A DNA stretch of 64,000 nucleotides from an uncultured Adlercreutzia sp. (GCA_910589165.1 CAJUSP010000016.1:1-64000); one strand, 5' to 3'; shown: positions 36,054 through 47,256, counted from the first letter of the stretch. The notes: generated by a model not told the origin, from the letters alone. Made by a program: numbers and translations.

Positions 36054-36257
36054 GTCTTTCGCGCCTTCGGCAGCGACACGTTCGTGTCCGAGTCCGTGTC
36101 GAAGCGATGCCGCGACCAGGGGCTGCCCGACACCGTGATGAAGGGGTTCGCGGATTTGTACTACAAGATGGCCGATAACGCCGCTGGCGGCGGGTTTTTG
36201 GGCCTTGGGTGTCGAAATTGCCGCGGCGCTGGTCAAAGGGGGCCGGCTATGGTATAA
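36054..36257 (+). pseudogene. Unidentified gene remnant (C-terminal fragment)
   Basis: This 204-base stretch is open without a start codon near its left edge and reads VFRAFGSDTFVSESVSKRC, then DTVMKGFADLYYKMADNAAG, ending at TAA 36255-36257. The codon use looks coding. It begins exactly where the duplicated promoter region of paralogue 3 ends, so it is probably the tail of a gene cut by the insertion or duplication. I cannot name the family. Confidence 0.4.
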
Positions 36258-36258
36258 A
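36230..36258 (+). promoter_or_regulatory. Promoter of the rimP-nusA-infB operon
   Basis: -35 TGGTCA (36230-36235), 17-base spacer, -10 TATAAA (36253-36258), about 140 bases upstream of rimP. Confidence 0.6.
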
Positions 36259-36303
36259 ACGTAAGGCTGCGCAGAAGGCCGCGCAGACATACTTTCGCAT
36301 TGT

Positions 36304-36338
36304 GAGAAAGTGGGCATGTCCCGCTTTCTTTTGTTGTT
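36304..36338 (+). terminator. Leader terminator (attenuator) before rimP
   Basis: GAAAGTGGG / CCCGCTTTC stem (one wobble pair, 36306-36314 with 36320-36328) followed by TTTTGTTGTT. It lies between the promoter and rimP and is preceded by a CTGCGC/GCGCAG hairpin (about 36267-36285). NusA is known to autoregulate this operon in E. coli through leader terminators, so an attenuation role is plausible. Confidence 0.6.
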
Positions 36339-36397
36339 AGGCCCCGTCGGCCGGTGCGAGAGTGGGAAGACGAGCTGAAGCGAAGGAGGTTCAACCG

Positions 36398-36868
36398 GTG
36401 CTGACAGGCAAGGAGAAGACGCTTCTTTCCGCCATGGAGGGCCGTGCCGCCTCCGAGGGCGTGGAGATCGTCACCGTGGAGATCGCGGGGTCGAAGAAGG
36501 CGCCCACCATCCGCGTGTACATCGACGCCGAGGGGGGCGTGAGCTTCGACGAGCTGGCCCGCACCCAGGCCTGGGTGGGCGAGCTTATGGACGAGCTGGA
36601 TCCGTTCCCCGGCGCCTACATGCTGGAGGTGTCCTCGCCGGGCATCGACCGGCCGCTGCGCACGCCCGAGCACTTCGAGCGCTTCGCCGGCGAGACGGTG
36701 TCGGTGAAGACGACCTCTCCCATCGAGGGGCGCAGCTCGTTTACCGGCGAGCTTCTGGGCTATAGCGACGGCAACGTCGAGGTGGCCCTGGAAGGCGGCG
36801 CCGTCCGTATTCCGTACGACCAAATCAAGCGTGCCCGCGTCAAGGGCACCATCGATTTCAACGCATAG
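36398..36868 (+). CDS. rimP: Ribosome maturation factor RimP
   Basis: 156 residues starting with GTG at 36398 (AAGGAGG at 36383-36389). RimP assists 30S subunit assembly. The N-terminal domain contains IVTVEIAGSKKAPTIRVYID and the family signature MLEVSSPGIDRPLRTPEHFERF (about residues 76-97). A C-terminal SH3-like domain has GELLGYSDGNVEVAL and IPYDQIKRARVK. First gene of the rimP-nusA-ylxR-infB operon. Confidence 0.93.
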   Translation: MLTGKEKTLLSAMEGRAASEGVEIVTVEIAGSKKAPTIRVYIDAEGGVSFDELARTQAWVGELMDELDPFPGAYMLEVSSPGIDRPLRTPEHFERFAGETVSVKTTSPIEGRSSFTGELLGYSDGNVEVALEGGAVRIPYDQIKRARVKGTIDFNA

Positions 36869-36885
36869 GGAAAGGAAGCAGTCAA

Positions 36886-38091
36886 GTGGCAACATCAGAG
36901 CTGATCGAGGCATTGCAGGCGCTGGCCCACGAGCGCAAGATCGACGAGTTCTACCTCATCGAGCGCCTGGAGCAGTCGCTCGCCAAGAGCTACGAGCGCA
37001 TCCTCGATCTCGAGTGGGACGCGCGCGTGACCATCGATCGCCAGACCGGCAAGATCTACGTGTACGAGCTCGTGCCCGTGGGCGAGCCCGACGAGGAGAC
37101 CGGCGAGTACAGCGAGTTCGAGGAGCGCGACGTCACCCCCGACGACGTGAGCCGCATCGCCGCCCAGAACGCCAAGGGCGTCATCTCCTCCATCGTGCGC
37201 GAGGCCGGCCGCCAGTCCATCTACGACGAGTTCCGCAACCGCGTGGGCGACCTGGTCACCGGCACGGTGCTGCAGGGCACGCCCGACTTCACCATCATCA
37301 AGATCCGCGACGGCGTGGAGGCGGAGCTGCCGCACTACGACGCCAAGCGCAACCCCGGCGAGCGCAACGAGCGCCCCGCCAGCGAGCACTACCGCCACAA
37401 CCAGCGCCTGAAGGTGCTCATCATCGAGGTGCGCAACCCCAACGCCGACGCGCCTCGCGCCCGCGGCGAGCAGGCCCGTCCGGCCATTGTGGTGTCGCGC
37501 ACCCACCCCGACCTCATCCGCCGTCTCTTCGAGATCGAGGTGCCGGAAATCTACGAGGGTGTGGTGGAGATCAAGTCCGTGGCCCGCGAGCCCGGCGCCC
37601 GCTCCAAGGTGGCCGTGTTCTCGCGCGAGTCGAACCTGGATCCGGTGGGCGCTTGCGTGGGGCCGAAGGGCTCGCGCGTGCGCATGGTGGTCGAGGAGCT
37701 GCGCAACGAGCGCGTCGACGTCATCCAGTGGAGCCCCGACCCGGCGGTGTACGTGGCTAACGCGCTGTCGCCGGCGAAGGTGAGCCACGTGACCATCGAC
37801 GAGGACAACAACTACGCCACCGTGGTGGTGCCCGACGATCAGCTGTCGCTGGCCATCGGCAAGGAGGGCCAGAACGCCCGCCTGGCCGCGCGCCTGACCG
37901 GCTGGCACATCGACATCAAGCCGGCGAGCTTCCAGGGGGCGTCGCTGGTCGACGAGCCTGTGGCCGACGAGGTTGAGGAAGACGACGGCTTCTGCATCTA
38001 CGTCGACGAGGAAGGCAACCGCTGCCGCAACCATGCCCGTCCGGGCAGCCAGTACTGCGGCGTGCATGCCTCGGCCGAGGACGACGAGTAG
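36886..38091 (+). CDS. nusA: Transcription termination/antitermination factor NusA with Cys/His tail
   Basis: 401 residues, GTG start 17 bases after rimP. N-terminal RNA-polymerase-binding domain (about 1-115), S1 domain (VGDLVTGTVLQGTPDFTIIK, about 119), KH1 (ESNLDPVGACVGPKGSRVRM, about 247-266) and KH2 (LSLAIGKEGQNARLAARL, about 320-340). It controls RNA polymerase pausing, termination and antitermination. Unusual: after KH2 there is an acidic linker and a C-terminal motif C-x9-C-x10-C-x2-H (about residues 369-393; CIYVDEEGNRC then QYCGVH) resembling small zinc-binding modules. It lacks the acidic repeats of E. coli NusA. Confidence 0.93.
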   Translation: MATSELIEALQALAHERKIDEFYLIERLEQSLAKSYERILDLEWDARVTIDRQTGKIYVYELVPVGEPDEETGEYSEFEERDVTPDDVSRIAAQNAKGVISSIVREAGRQSIYDEFRNRVGDLVTGTVLQGTPDFTIIKIRDGVEAELPHYDAKRNPGERNERPASEHYRHNQRLKVLIIEVRNPNADAPRARGEQARPAIVVSRTHPDLIRRLFEIEVPEIYEGVVEIKSVAREPGARSKVAVFSRESNLDPVGACVGPKGSRVRMVVEELRNERVDVIQWSPDPAVYVANALSPAKVSHVTIDEDNNYATVVVPDDQLSLAIGKEGQNARLAARLTGWHIDIKPASFQGASLVDEPVADEVEEDDGFCIYVDEEGNRCRNHARPGSQYCGVHASAEDDE

Positions 38092-38112
38092 AGGGCGAAG
38101 GGTGCAATCTCC

Positions 38113-38403
38113 GTGGACCAGCAGGTAAAGAAACGCCAGCGCAGCTGCATCGGCTGTGGCGCGACCCTGGAGAAGGGCCGCCTTCTGCGCGTGGTGCGCG
38201 ACGGCGAGGGCCGCGTGGCCTTCGACGGCTCGGGCCGGGTGCCCGGGCGCGGCGCCTACCTGTGTTCGGGAGCCTGCCTGACCCAAGCCCGGAAGAGCCG
38301 CAAGCTTGAGCGCGCCCTGCGCTGCAAGGTGACCGAAGAGGACTACGACCGCATCCAGCGGGACATCGAGCAAGCCGAGTCCGCCGGAAAGAATGAGGAG
38401 TGA
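38113..38403 (+). CDS. ylxR: YlxR/RnpM family RNA-binding protein
   Basis: 96 residues of the DUF448 family encoded between nusA and infB in many Gram-positives. Motifs: RQRSCIGCG (about 8-16), RVPGRGAYLCSGACLTQARK (about 42-61) and a basic helix near KLERALRCKV. The family binds RNA, and in Bacillus it modulates RNase P (RnpM). The GTG start is used. It is 4 bases from infB. Cysteines C12, C15 and the CSGAC pair may form a metal site. Confidence 0.9.
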   Translation: MDQQVKKRQRSCIGCGATLEKGRLLRVVRDGEGRVAFDGSGRVPGRGAYLCSGACLTQARKSRKLERALRCKVTEEDYDRIQRDIEQAESAGKNEE

Positions 38404-38406
38404 TAT

Positions 38407-41148
<2,742 letters not shown>

Positions 41149-41160
41149 TCTTGCTTGTCC

Positions 41161-41289
41161 GCTGCCGGCCAGGGGGTATACCTCCATGCTCAGACAGATG
41201 CGAAATGCGCTCTTCTCGCCGAGGGTTTCAGGCGGGGAGGGGCGCACTTCGCATAACTGCGCGTGGAGGCACACCCCCTGTCCGGCAGC
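41161..41289. repeat. Long imperfect inverted repeat between infB and rbfA
   Basis: Arms of about 60 bases (41161-41220 and 41231-41289), about 80 % complementary, around a 10-base loop. The outer arms begin GCTGCCGG and end CCGGCAGC, and contain CAGGGGGT...CCTCCA against TGGAGG...ACCCCCTG. In the transcript it would form a very long hairpin. It may be a MITE-like insertion or an RNA-processing element. Confidence 0.75.
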
Positions 41290-41407
41290 TGCGTTTTCTC
41301 GCTTGCTCGAATTCCATTTCGATGACGTAATTTCACTAAGGGGAAAATTTGTTTCCCTTCTCCTATACTTTGAAGCATCTACTAGTCTCGATTGAGGAGA
41401 TGGCCCT

Positions 41408-41797
41408 ATGAAACAGAGTGCTTCCAACCGCAAGGTCAACGAGCAGGCCCGCGAGGTTATTGCGAGCATTCTTCTGTTCGATGTGTCCGACCCGCGCCTG
41501 CATATGGTGACGATCACCGGCTGCGAGGTGAGCTACGACCGCTCGGTCTGCAACGTCTACTACACCACCGACCCAGACCGCTATGCCGGCGTGCAGGCGG
41601 CCTTTGAGGCGGCTGCCGGGCATATTCGCTCGCTTATGGCGAAGAAGCTCTCGTGGCGCGTGGCGCCGGAGCTGCGGTTCTTCGTGGACAAGTCGGTGGA
41701 TCAGGCCGAGGCCATCAACTACGCGCTGAACAGCGAGCGCGAGCATTTGGAGGGCAAGATCGTCGATGAGACTATCGGCGAGGATCGGGAGTACTAG
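41408..41797 (+). CDS. rbfA: Ribosome-binding factor A
   Basis: 129 residues. RbfA binds the 30S subunit during 16S rRNA maturation and cold adaptation. Typical sequence: NRKVNEQAREVIASILLFDVSDPRL, VTITGCEVSYDRSVCNVYYT and LRFFVDKSVDQAEAINYAL. GAGGAGATGGCCCT precedes the ATG. It is separated from infB by about 260 bases containing the long inverted repeat and AT-rich sequence, where it may have its own promoter. Followed 5 bases later by nrnA. Confidence 0.93.
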   Translation: MKQSASNRKVNEQAREVIASILLFDVSDPRLHMVTITGCEVSYDRSVCNVYYTTDPDRYAGVQAAFEAAAGHIRSLMAKKLSWRVAPELRFFVDKSVDQAEAINYALNSEREHLEGKIVDETIGEDREY

Positions 41798-41802
41798 GAT
41801 CT

Positions 41803-42810
41803 ATGGCCGTTACCCCTCAGACGAATACCACCCTGCCTGAAATCGCCGAGGCGCTGCTTAAGCACGACCAGTTCGTCATCTGCGGGCATGTGAGCCCCGA
41901 CGGCGATTGCTTGGGCTCGGCCCTCGGCCTTGCCTGGGCGCTGCGCCAGTGTGGCAAGCAGGTGACCTGCGTGCTCGCCCGCGACGAGCAGCCGCCGGCT
42001 GACCTCATGTTCCTGCCTGGCGCGGCCCAGCTGGTGCCCGCCTGCCGCTACGAGGGGCCCTGCGAGTGCTTCGTGGCCGTGGATGTGCCCACGCCCGAGC
42101 GACTGGGCGACGGCGCGGCGCTGCAGGAGCGCGCCGCCTTCACGGTGACTATCGACCACCACGCCGTGCCCGAGGCCATGAGCGAGCTTTCCTACACCGA
42201 TCCCGACTCGGCCTCTACCACGCTGATGATCTGGGAATTGGCGAAGTACCTGGGCGCGGCCCGGGGCAAGCTCATCGCCACCTGCTGCTACACGGGGCTT
42301 ATGACCGACACCGGCCGTTTCCAGAATCAGAACGCCGACGTGAGCGCCTTCGCCGCTGCCGCCGAGATGGTGGCGGCCGGGGCCTCGCCGTCCGACATCG
42401 CGCGGGCCTTCTACCAGAACCGCACCCTCGCCTCCATCGAACTTGAGGAGCGGGCCGTGGCCCATATGGCGCTCTCCGCCGACGGTGAGGCGGTGCTCTC
42501 GTGGCTCTCGCTCGCCGATTTCGAGGCCTGCGGCGCGGTGAAGGCCGATGCCGAGCAGCTCATTGATCTATTGCGCTCGATCAAGGGCGTGCGGGTGGCC
42601 TGCCTTCTGCGCGAGCAGGCGGGCGAGGTGCGCGGCAGCCTGCGCGCCAAGGATGACACCGACGTGGCCGCCATAGCCCGCGAGTTCGGCGGGGGAGGGC
42701 ACCGCGCGGCAGCGGGACTCACCATCCACGAGCCCCTGCGCGCGGCCGTCGAGGCTGTGGCCGCCCGGCTCGGCATCGAGGACGTGAAGCTGCCGGAGGC
42801 GCGCTCGTGA
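41803..42810 (+). CDS. nrnA: DHH-family phosphoesterase (NrnA-type oligoribonuclease / pAp phosphatase)
   Basis: 335 residues. DHH domain with GHVSPDGDCLGSALGLAWAL (about 27-46), VAVDVPTPERLG and the name motif TIDHHAVPEAM (about 117). The C-terminal DHHA1 domain ends with the GGGGHRAAAGL signature (about 295). In Bacillus NrnA degrades nano-RNA and dephosphorylates 3'-phosphoadenosine 5'-phosphate. It lies between rbfA and truB as in many Gram-positives, overlapping truB by 4 bases. Confidence 0.93.
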   Translation: MAVTPQTNTTLPEIAEALLKHDQFVICGHVSPDGDCLGSALGLAWALRQCGKQVTCVLARDEQPPADLMFLPGAAQLVPACRYEGPCECFVAVDVPTPERLGDGAALQERAAFTVTIDHHAVPEAMSELSYTDPDSASTTLMIWELAKYLGAARGKLIATCCYTGLMTDTGRFQNQNADVSAFAAAAEMVAAGASPSDIARAFYQNRTLASIELEERAVAHMALSADGEAVLSWLSLADFEACGAVKADAEQLIDLLRSIKGVRVACLLREQAGEVRGSLRAKDDTDVAAIAREFGGGGHRAAAGLTIHEPLRAAVEAVAARLGIEDVKLPEARS

Positions 42811-43823
42811 AGCGCGGAACCACCGACTACTGCCTGGTCGTGGGCATCGACAAGCCTTCGGGCATGACGTCCCACGACGTGGTGAACCGGGTGCGCCGCA
42901 TTTTCGGCGAGCGTCGCGTGGGCCATACGGGCACGCTCGACCCGCTCGCCTCTGGCGTGCTTCCCATCTGCGTGGGGCCGGCCACCCGGCTCGACCAGTA
43001 CCTTACGGGCCATGGCAAGTCCTACGTGGTGTCCGTCGTCTTCGGCGCCGCCACCGACACCGACGACTGCGACGGCGAGGTCATCCGCACGGGCGATGTG
43101 CCCGAGGAGGTGTTCGACCCCTTCTTCGCCAGCACGTTCGTGGCCGGCCTCGTGGGGAAGTCGAAGCAGCTGCCGCCGGTGTACTCGGCCATCAAGGTGG
43201 CCGGCCAGAAGGCCTGCGACGCTGCCCGCAAGGGGCGCGTCATCAACCTGGAGCCGCGCGACATCGAGGTGTACTCGGCCGAGCTTCTGGGTATTTGGGG
43301 TGCCGATGGGGGCGAGCCGGCCCGCTGGGACATCGCGTTTTCCGTGTCGAAGGGCACCTACATCCGCGCGCTCGCCCGGGACATCGGCAACGCGATCGGC
43401 TGCCCGGCCCACGTGGGGGCGCTTCGCCGCACCCAGGCCGGTGCCATCGGCCTGGCCGACTGCGTGAGCCTGGAGACGCTCGAGGACGTGGGCCTGCGCG
43501 CTGCCCTGGACCCGGTGAGGGCGCTGGGCTTCCGCTTCGCGTTCCTTGGCGAGGAGCAGGCGTCCCGGGTGCGCAACGGCGGCTTTCTGCGCCCCGACGA
43601 ACTGGCGCTTTGCGAGCGGCGCTCGGCGGACGCGGCCCTGGAGCTATGCGCCTGCACGGCTGGGGTGCGCGAGAGCTGCGAGCCTCTGCGCGATGGCGAG
43701 CTGGTGGCGCTTCTGTGCGATAATGCGCTTATCGCGCTCTACGAGTTCCAGGAGGCGCGGGGGCGGCTCAAGCCGACCTGCGTGTTCCAGACAGGGGTGA
43801 TCCGTGGCTCAAGTGATCTCTAG
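42807..43823 (+). CDS. truB: tRNA pseudouridine(55) synthase
   Basis: 338 residues. Converts U55 of the tRNA T-loop to pseudouridine. The catalytic-Asp motif RRVGHTGTLDPLASGVLPIC is near residue 36, with IDKPSGMTSHDVVNRVR before it, LPPVYSAIKVAGQKACDAAR near 127 and SKGTYIRALARDIG near 184. The GTG start overlaps the nrnA stop. It overlaps ribF by 20 bases. Confidence 0.94.
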   Translation: MKRGTTDYCLVVGIDKPSGMTSHDVVNRVRRIFGERRVGHTGTLDPLASGVLPICVGPATRLDQYLTGHGKSYVVSVVFGAATDTDDCDGEVIRTGDVPEEVFDPFFASTFVAGLVGKSKQLPPVYSAIKVAGQKACDAARKGRVINLEPRDIEVYSAELLGIWGADGGEPARWDIAFSVSKGTYIRALARDIGNAIGCPAHVGALRRTQAGAIGLADCVSLETLEDVGLRAALDPVRALGFRFAFLGEEQASRVRNGGFLRPDELALCERRSADAALELCACTAGVRESCEPLRDGELVALLCDNALIALYEFQEARGRLKPTCVFQTGVIRGSSDL

Positions 43824-44730
43824 ATTCAGCCCGGCCTTCGACGAGACGCTGCTCGACGGTGCCTCGGTGGCCTTCGGCGTGTTCGATGGCGTGCACGAGG
43901 GGCACCGCTTCATCATAGGCGAAGCGGTGAACTCCGCCCGCGAGGAGGGGCTCGCCAGCGCCGTCATCACCTTCGACATCGACCCGGACGAGGTGTTCCG
44001 CCCTGGCGAGCTGAAGAAGCTCATGACCAACGAGGCGCGGCTGGCAAAACTCGCCGAGCTCGACGTGGACGCCGTGGTAGTGCTGCCGTTCTCCCGCGAG
44101 TTCGCCGCCCAGAGCCCCGATGGTTTCCTAGAAAGCTGCTTCGGCGCCGGTGCGCCGCGGCACATTCACATCGGCAGCGACTTCCATTTCGGGTCCAAGG
44201 CGTCGGGGTCGGTAGCCGATCTGCGCCGTTGGGGCGACGCGCGCGGCATGGAGGTGCACAGCCACGAGCTTCTTGCCGAAGGAGGCCGGCCAGTAAGCGC
44301 CACGCGCATCCGAGGCCTGCTCGGGCAGGGGAAGGTAGCCGAGGCCAACGAGCTTCTTGGTCGCCCCTACGTCCTCGAGGGCATCGTGCGCGCCGGTCGC
44401 GGCGAGGGGACCGATTTCGGCTTCGCCACGGCCAACCTGGAGATCGACCCCCTCATGAAGGCCATCGGCGATGGGGTTTACGCCGCCTACGCGGTGGTCG
44501 ACGGCGAGCGTTACAAGGCCGCCGTGAACGTGGGCGTGCCCGCTACCTTCGCCGACCGATCGACGGCCAACATCGAGGTGCATATCCTCGATTTCGCCCG
44601 CGACATCTATGGCCAGCCCGTTCAGGTTGAGTTCATCGAATGGCTCCGCCCCATGCGCCCCTTCGATTCCACCGAGGAGCTCATAGCCACGGTAAAGGCC
44701 AACATCCAATGGGTGAGAGACAACCTCTAG
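43804..44730 (+). CDS. ribF: Bifunctional riboflavin kinase / FAD synthetase
   Basis: 308 residues. The N-terminal FAD synthetase (nucleotidyltransferase) domain has FGVFDGVHEGHRFII (about 24-38), ITFDIDPDEVF, HIGSDFHFGSKASGS and the VSATRIRGLLGQG motif. The C-terminal riboflavin kinase domain has GRGEGTDFGFATANLEID (about 198-215), GVYAAYAVVDGERYKAAVNVG and the EVHILDFARDIYGQPVQVEF segment. Makes FMN and FAD, relevant to the many flavoproteins of such organisms. Last gene of the operon, followed by a perfect 34-bp inverted repeat. Confidence 0.95.
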   Translation: MAQVISRFSPAFDETLLDGASVAFGVFDGVHEGHRFIIGEAVNSAREEGLASAVITFDIDPDEVFRPGELKKLMTNEARLAKLAELDVDAVVVLPFSREFAAQSPDGFLESCFGAGAPRHIHIGSDFHFGSKASGSVADLRRWGDARGMEVHSHELLAEGGRPVSATRIRGLLGQGKVAEANELLGRPYVLEGIVRAGRGEGTDFGFATANLEIDPLMKAIGDGVYAAYAVVDGERYKAAVNVGVPATFADRSTANIEVHILDFARDIYGQPVQVEFIEWLRPMRPFDSTEELIATVKANIQWVRDNL

Positions 44731-44758
44731 CGTGAGCCGCTAGGTTGAGTCGCGGCCG

Positions 44759-44864
44759 GTGGGACAGTGCCCCGGAGGGGCGTCTCATCTTCCGAATGGC
44801 TTTCGGCGCATTCGCGCAGGGAGAGCGTCTGAAGATGAGACGCCCCTCCGGGGCACTGTCCCAC
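44759..44864. repeat. Perfect 34-bp inverted repeat between convergent genes
   Basis: Arms 44759-44792 and 44831-44864 are exact reverse complements. The outer ends read GTGGGACAGTGCCCC and GGGGCACTGTCCCAC. The 38-base centre holds a second hairpin (CGAATG/CATTCG). It abuts the stop codon of the convergent sulfatase gene at 44865. It looks like a palindromic mobile repeat or a very strong bidirectional terminator. Confidence 0.85.
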
Positions 44865-46808
44865 TTACACTTCGTGGAAATCCGAGTCCTTGTTGAAGAG
44901 GTTGTCGTATTGGACGATGCCGTAGGTCTTCAGAGCCTCTTCGGCCCGCTGCTGGGCCTCGCTGTCCACCTCTTCGCCGAACCAGTGCCAGGCGCCTTCC
45001 GCATCCTGATAGCCGTTCAAGTTCACGGCGGGCAGTTCCTTTCGCAGGGCATCCATATAGCCCGTGTGCACCGTCTCGGGCAGCCCCGCCGCCTTCACCA
45101 GCAGGCTCGCCAGGTAGTTCAGGCTCGTCACGTCGGCGTCCTCGATGGCCGAGAGGCGGTCGCCGTACTGCTCGCGCGCGGCCTCGTTCGCCCAAATGAA
45201 ATAGGGGGTGTGGTAGCGCTCCTGCACCTCTTCCAGGGTCGCGTCTTCCACCGACTTCCCGTAGGTGTGCTCGAAGAGCCAGTCGGCGAAGCCGGGCTGG
45301 TGGTCACCGAAGAACACCACGACGGTGGGCTCGTCTCGGGCGTTCAGCTCGTCCACGAGCCAGCGCAAGTCTTCATCGGACTGCTTGATGGCCGACAGGA
45401 ACTCGTCCACTTCGGGGTTTTCCACGCCTTCCGTGTGCACGCGGTCGGCGGCCGGCACGAGCCCTGTGTCGTAGCCGCCATGGTTCTGGATGGTCACGTC
45501 GAACACGAACTGGGGGCCGTCGCCCTCATCGATCTTCTGCAGCGCGCGCTCGTAGGTGGCGCGGTCGGTCACGAGGTCGCGGAAGGTTTCAGCGTCCTCC
45601 ATGGTGGTGATGTCGTCGAAGGTGTCGAAGCCGAGCTGGTCGTAGATGCGGTCGCGCCGCCAGTTGCTCGCCTCGGCCGGGTGGATGGCGTGGGTGCCGT
45701 AGCCCAGGTCGCGGAAGTAGGCGGCAAGGTTATCCACCCCTTCCAAATCGTAGAGCACGTAGGGGTACACGCCGCCGCCCATGTTGCCCATGGAGGCGCC
45801 GGTGAGGAACTCGAACTCGCTGTTGCAGGTGCCTCCACCCATGGCCGAGACGAACACGTTGCCCGAGGCCAGCGAATCGTCGGCCACCTCGTGGAAGAAC
45901 TCCGTGACCGGGGCGGCGTCTTCCAGACCCGGATAGCTGGACAGGTCGGAAAAGGTTTCGTTCATGATGGCGATGACGTTGGGGCCGTCGTAGGGGAGGG
46001 CAGCTGCTGTGTCGCTGTTGCTGGCGCCATCGGCGTCCTCGTGGGGGCCTTCCAAGGGCGCAGAGGCCTGGAATATGCCGTCGGCCAACCCGAAGGGGCC
46101 GAGGATGGTGTCGAGGGTCTCCGGCGAGTAGCCCTCGGGCTCGGCCGGCGTGAGCTCCTGGGTGCGCGAGAGGAAGCAGAGCGCGGTGCCCTGGGTGGCA
46201 TAGGAGCCGCGCACGTCCCACACGTCTACGGTGACGTCGCACTCGCTCTTGATGTCGATGGCGCCGTACTGCATGAACCCGAGGGCCACGAGCAGTACCG
46301 CCGCCAGGCAGTTCGGCCCGAAGTCGCGGCGGCTGACAGGTCGCGGGGGGCACAGGAAGTAGAGCGCCACGCAGAAGGCCGCGAACACGACGAGGCAGAA
46401 TACGAGCTGAGCCGTGAGGAAGAGGCTGTAGCCTCCCGCGACCGAGGCCGCCGTGCTCAGTGCGAACAAGTCGGCGGGCACGATGGGCTGCCCCTTGAAG
46501 GTGATGATGAAGAAGTTCGCGCACCCGGCCGCAAGGGCGAGGCCCACGTACACGGCGAGCGATGCGCGCGTGCGCTGGCCGGCCAAGAACACGATGGCGC
46601 AGGCAAGCAGGCCGATGAGCAGGTTGGCTTGCACGTAGGGCCACGGAATAGCGAAGACGTCGGGGTTCCACGGCAGCTCCAGCAAAAGGAAGCCGAGCAG
46701 GACAGCCAGCGCGAAGAAAAGTCCGCGAACCAGCGCCGCCGCAGTCCCGCTCCGGGGCCGACGTCTCTTCGGCTCATTAAGTTCGTTCCAATTAGTTCTA
46801 TCAGACAA
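44865..46808 (-). CDS. LTA-synthase-like membrane sulfatase (phosphoglycerol transferase family)
   Basis: 647 residues. An N-terminal membrane region with about five hydrophobic helices (residues 25-185) is followed by an extracellular sulfatase-fold domain: NVIAIMNETFSDLSSYPG (about 278), the catalytic threonine in MGGGTCNSEFEFLTGAS (about 325), QNHGGYD (about 441) and FFGDHQPGF (about 498). LtaS-type enzymes transfer glycerol phosphate from phosphatidylglycerol onto cell-surface polymers. The Mn-binding E, T, D and H pattern appears intact. The TTG start at 46808 has AGGAG 8 bases upstream. It may decorate the wall or capsule glycan rather than make classical LTA. Confidence 0.85.
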   Translation of the reverse strand: MSDRTNWNELNEPKRRRPRSGTAAALVRGLFFALAVLLGFLLLELPWNPDVFAIPWPYVQANLLIGLLACAIVFLAGQRTRASLAVYVGLALAAGCANFFIITFKGQPIVPADLFALSTAASVAGGYSLFLTAQLVFCLVVFAAFCVALYFLCPPRPVSRRDFGPNCLAAVLLVALGFMQYGAIDIKSECDVTVDVWDVRGSYATQGTALCFLSRTQELTPAEPEGYSPETLDTILGPFGLADGIFQASAPLEGPHEDADGASNSDTAAALPYDGPNVIAIMNETFSDLSSYPGLEDAAPVTEFFHEVADDSLASGNVFVSAMGGGTCNSEFEFLTGASMGNMGGGVYPYVLYDLEGVDNLAAYFRDLGYGTHAIHPAEASNWRRDRIYDQLGFDTFDDITTMEDAETFRDLVTDRATYERALQKIDEGDGPQFVFDVTIQNHGGYDTGLVPAADRVHTEGVENPEVDEFLSAIKQSDEDLRWLVDELNARDEPTVVVFFGDHQPGFADWLFEHTYGKSVEDATLEEVQERYHTPYFIWANEAAREQYGDRLSAIEDADVTSLNYLASLLVKAAGLPETVHTGYMDALRKELPAVNLNGYQDAEGAWHWFGEEVDSEAQQRAEEALKTYGIVQYDNLFNKDSDFHEV

Positions 46809-47188
46809 GAGGTGTCTCCTGTAAAGTTTCCAGATGGTTCTGTTTGTCGGGGTTGCCTAGAAGCATGCCGTCCGCGCCGGCTCGACTGTGGCATTTGGTT
46901 TGCCAATCGCGTGTCTCAGCTTGCCACATGTTTCCTGTTGCAGAGCAGTCTGCACCTAATGCAGCTGACCCCTCCAAGCGCATAAATGTACCAGAGCGGC
47001 GCCCGACCGCCTTGCATTCTCGCAAAAACTCCCCGCGTAGCGCCCCTTTCTTCAGCATTTCTTCAACAATGTAAGCAACGTGTCACACGGGCGAGGGCAG
47101 CCTCGACCCCTTCGCGAACGAGATCCGACTTGGACGCAGGGTCGAACCTGACCCTTTTGCGATGCTGCCATGTGGTGAGTGTCAGTAC

Positions 47189-47256
47189 CCGCAACAAAGT
47201 ACCCCGATTTGTCGCGGTTCGGAAAAAGTCCGACAAAAATGGGCAGTTTGTTGCGG
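47189..47256. repeat. 68-bp palindromic element, copy 1
   Basis: Ends CCGCAACAAA / TTTGTTGCGG, with an inner TTTGTCG / CGACAAA pair, so it forms a nested hairpin. A second element of identical length lies at 47336-47403. It sits in the 818-base gene-free stretch between the sulfatase and uvrC (46809-47626), which otherwise shows a small AGGGTC/GACCCT hairpin with TTTT near 47145-47162 and no convincing gene. Confidence 0.7.
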
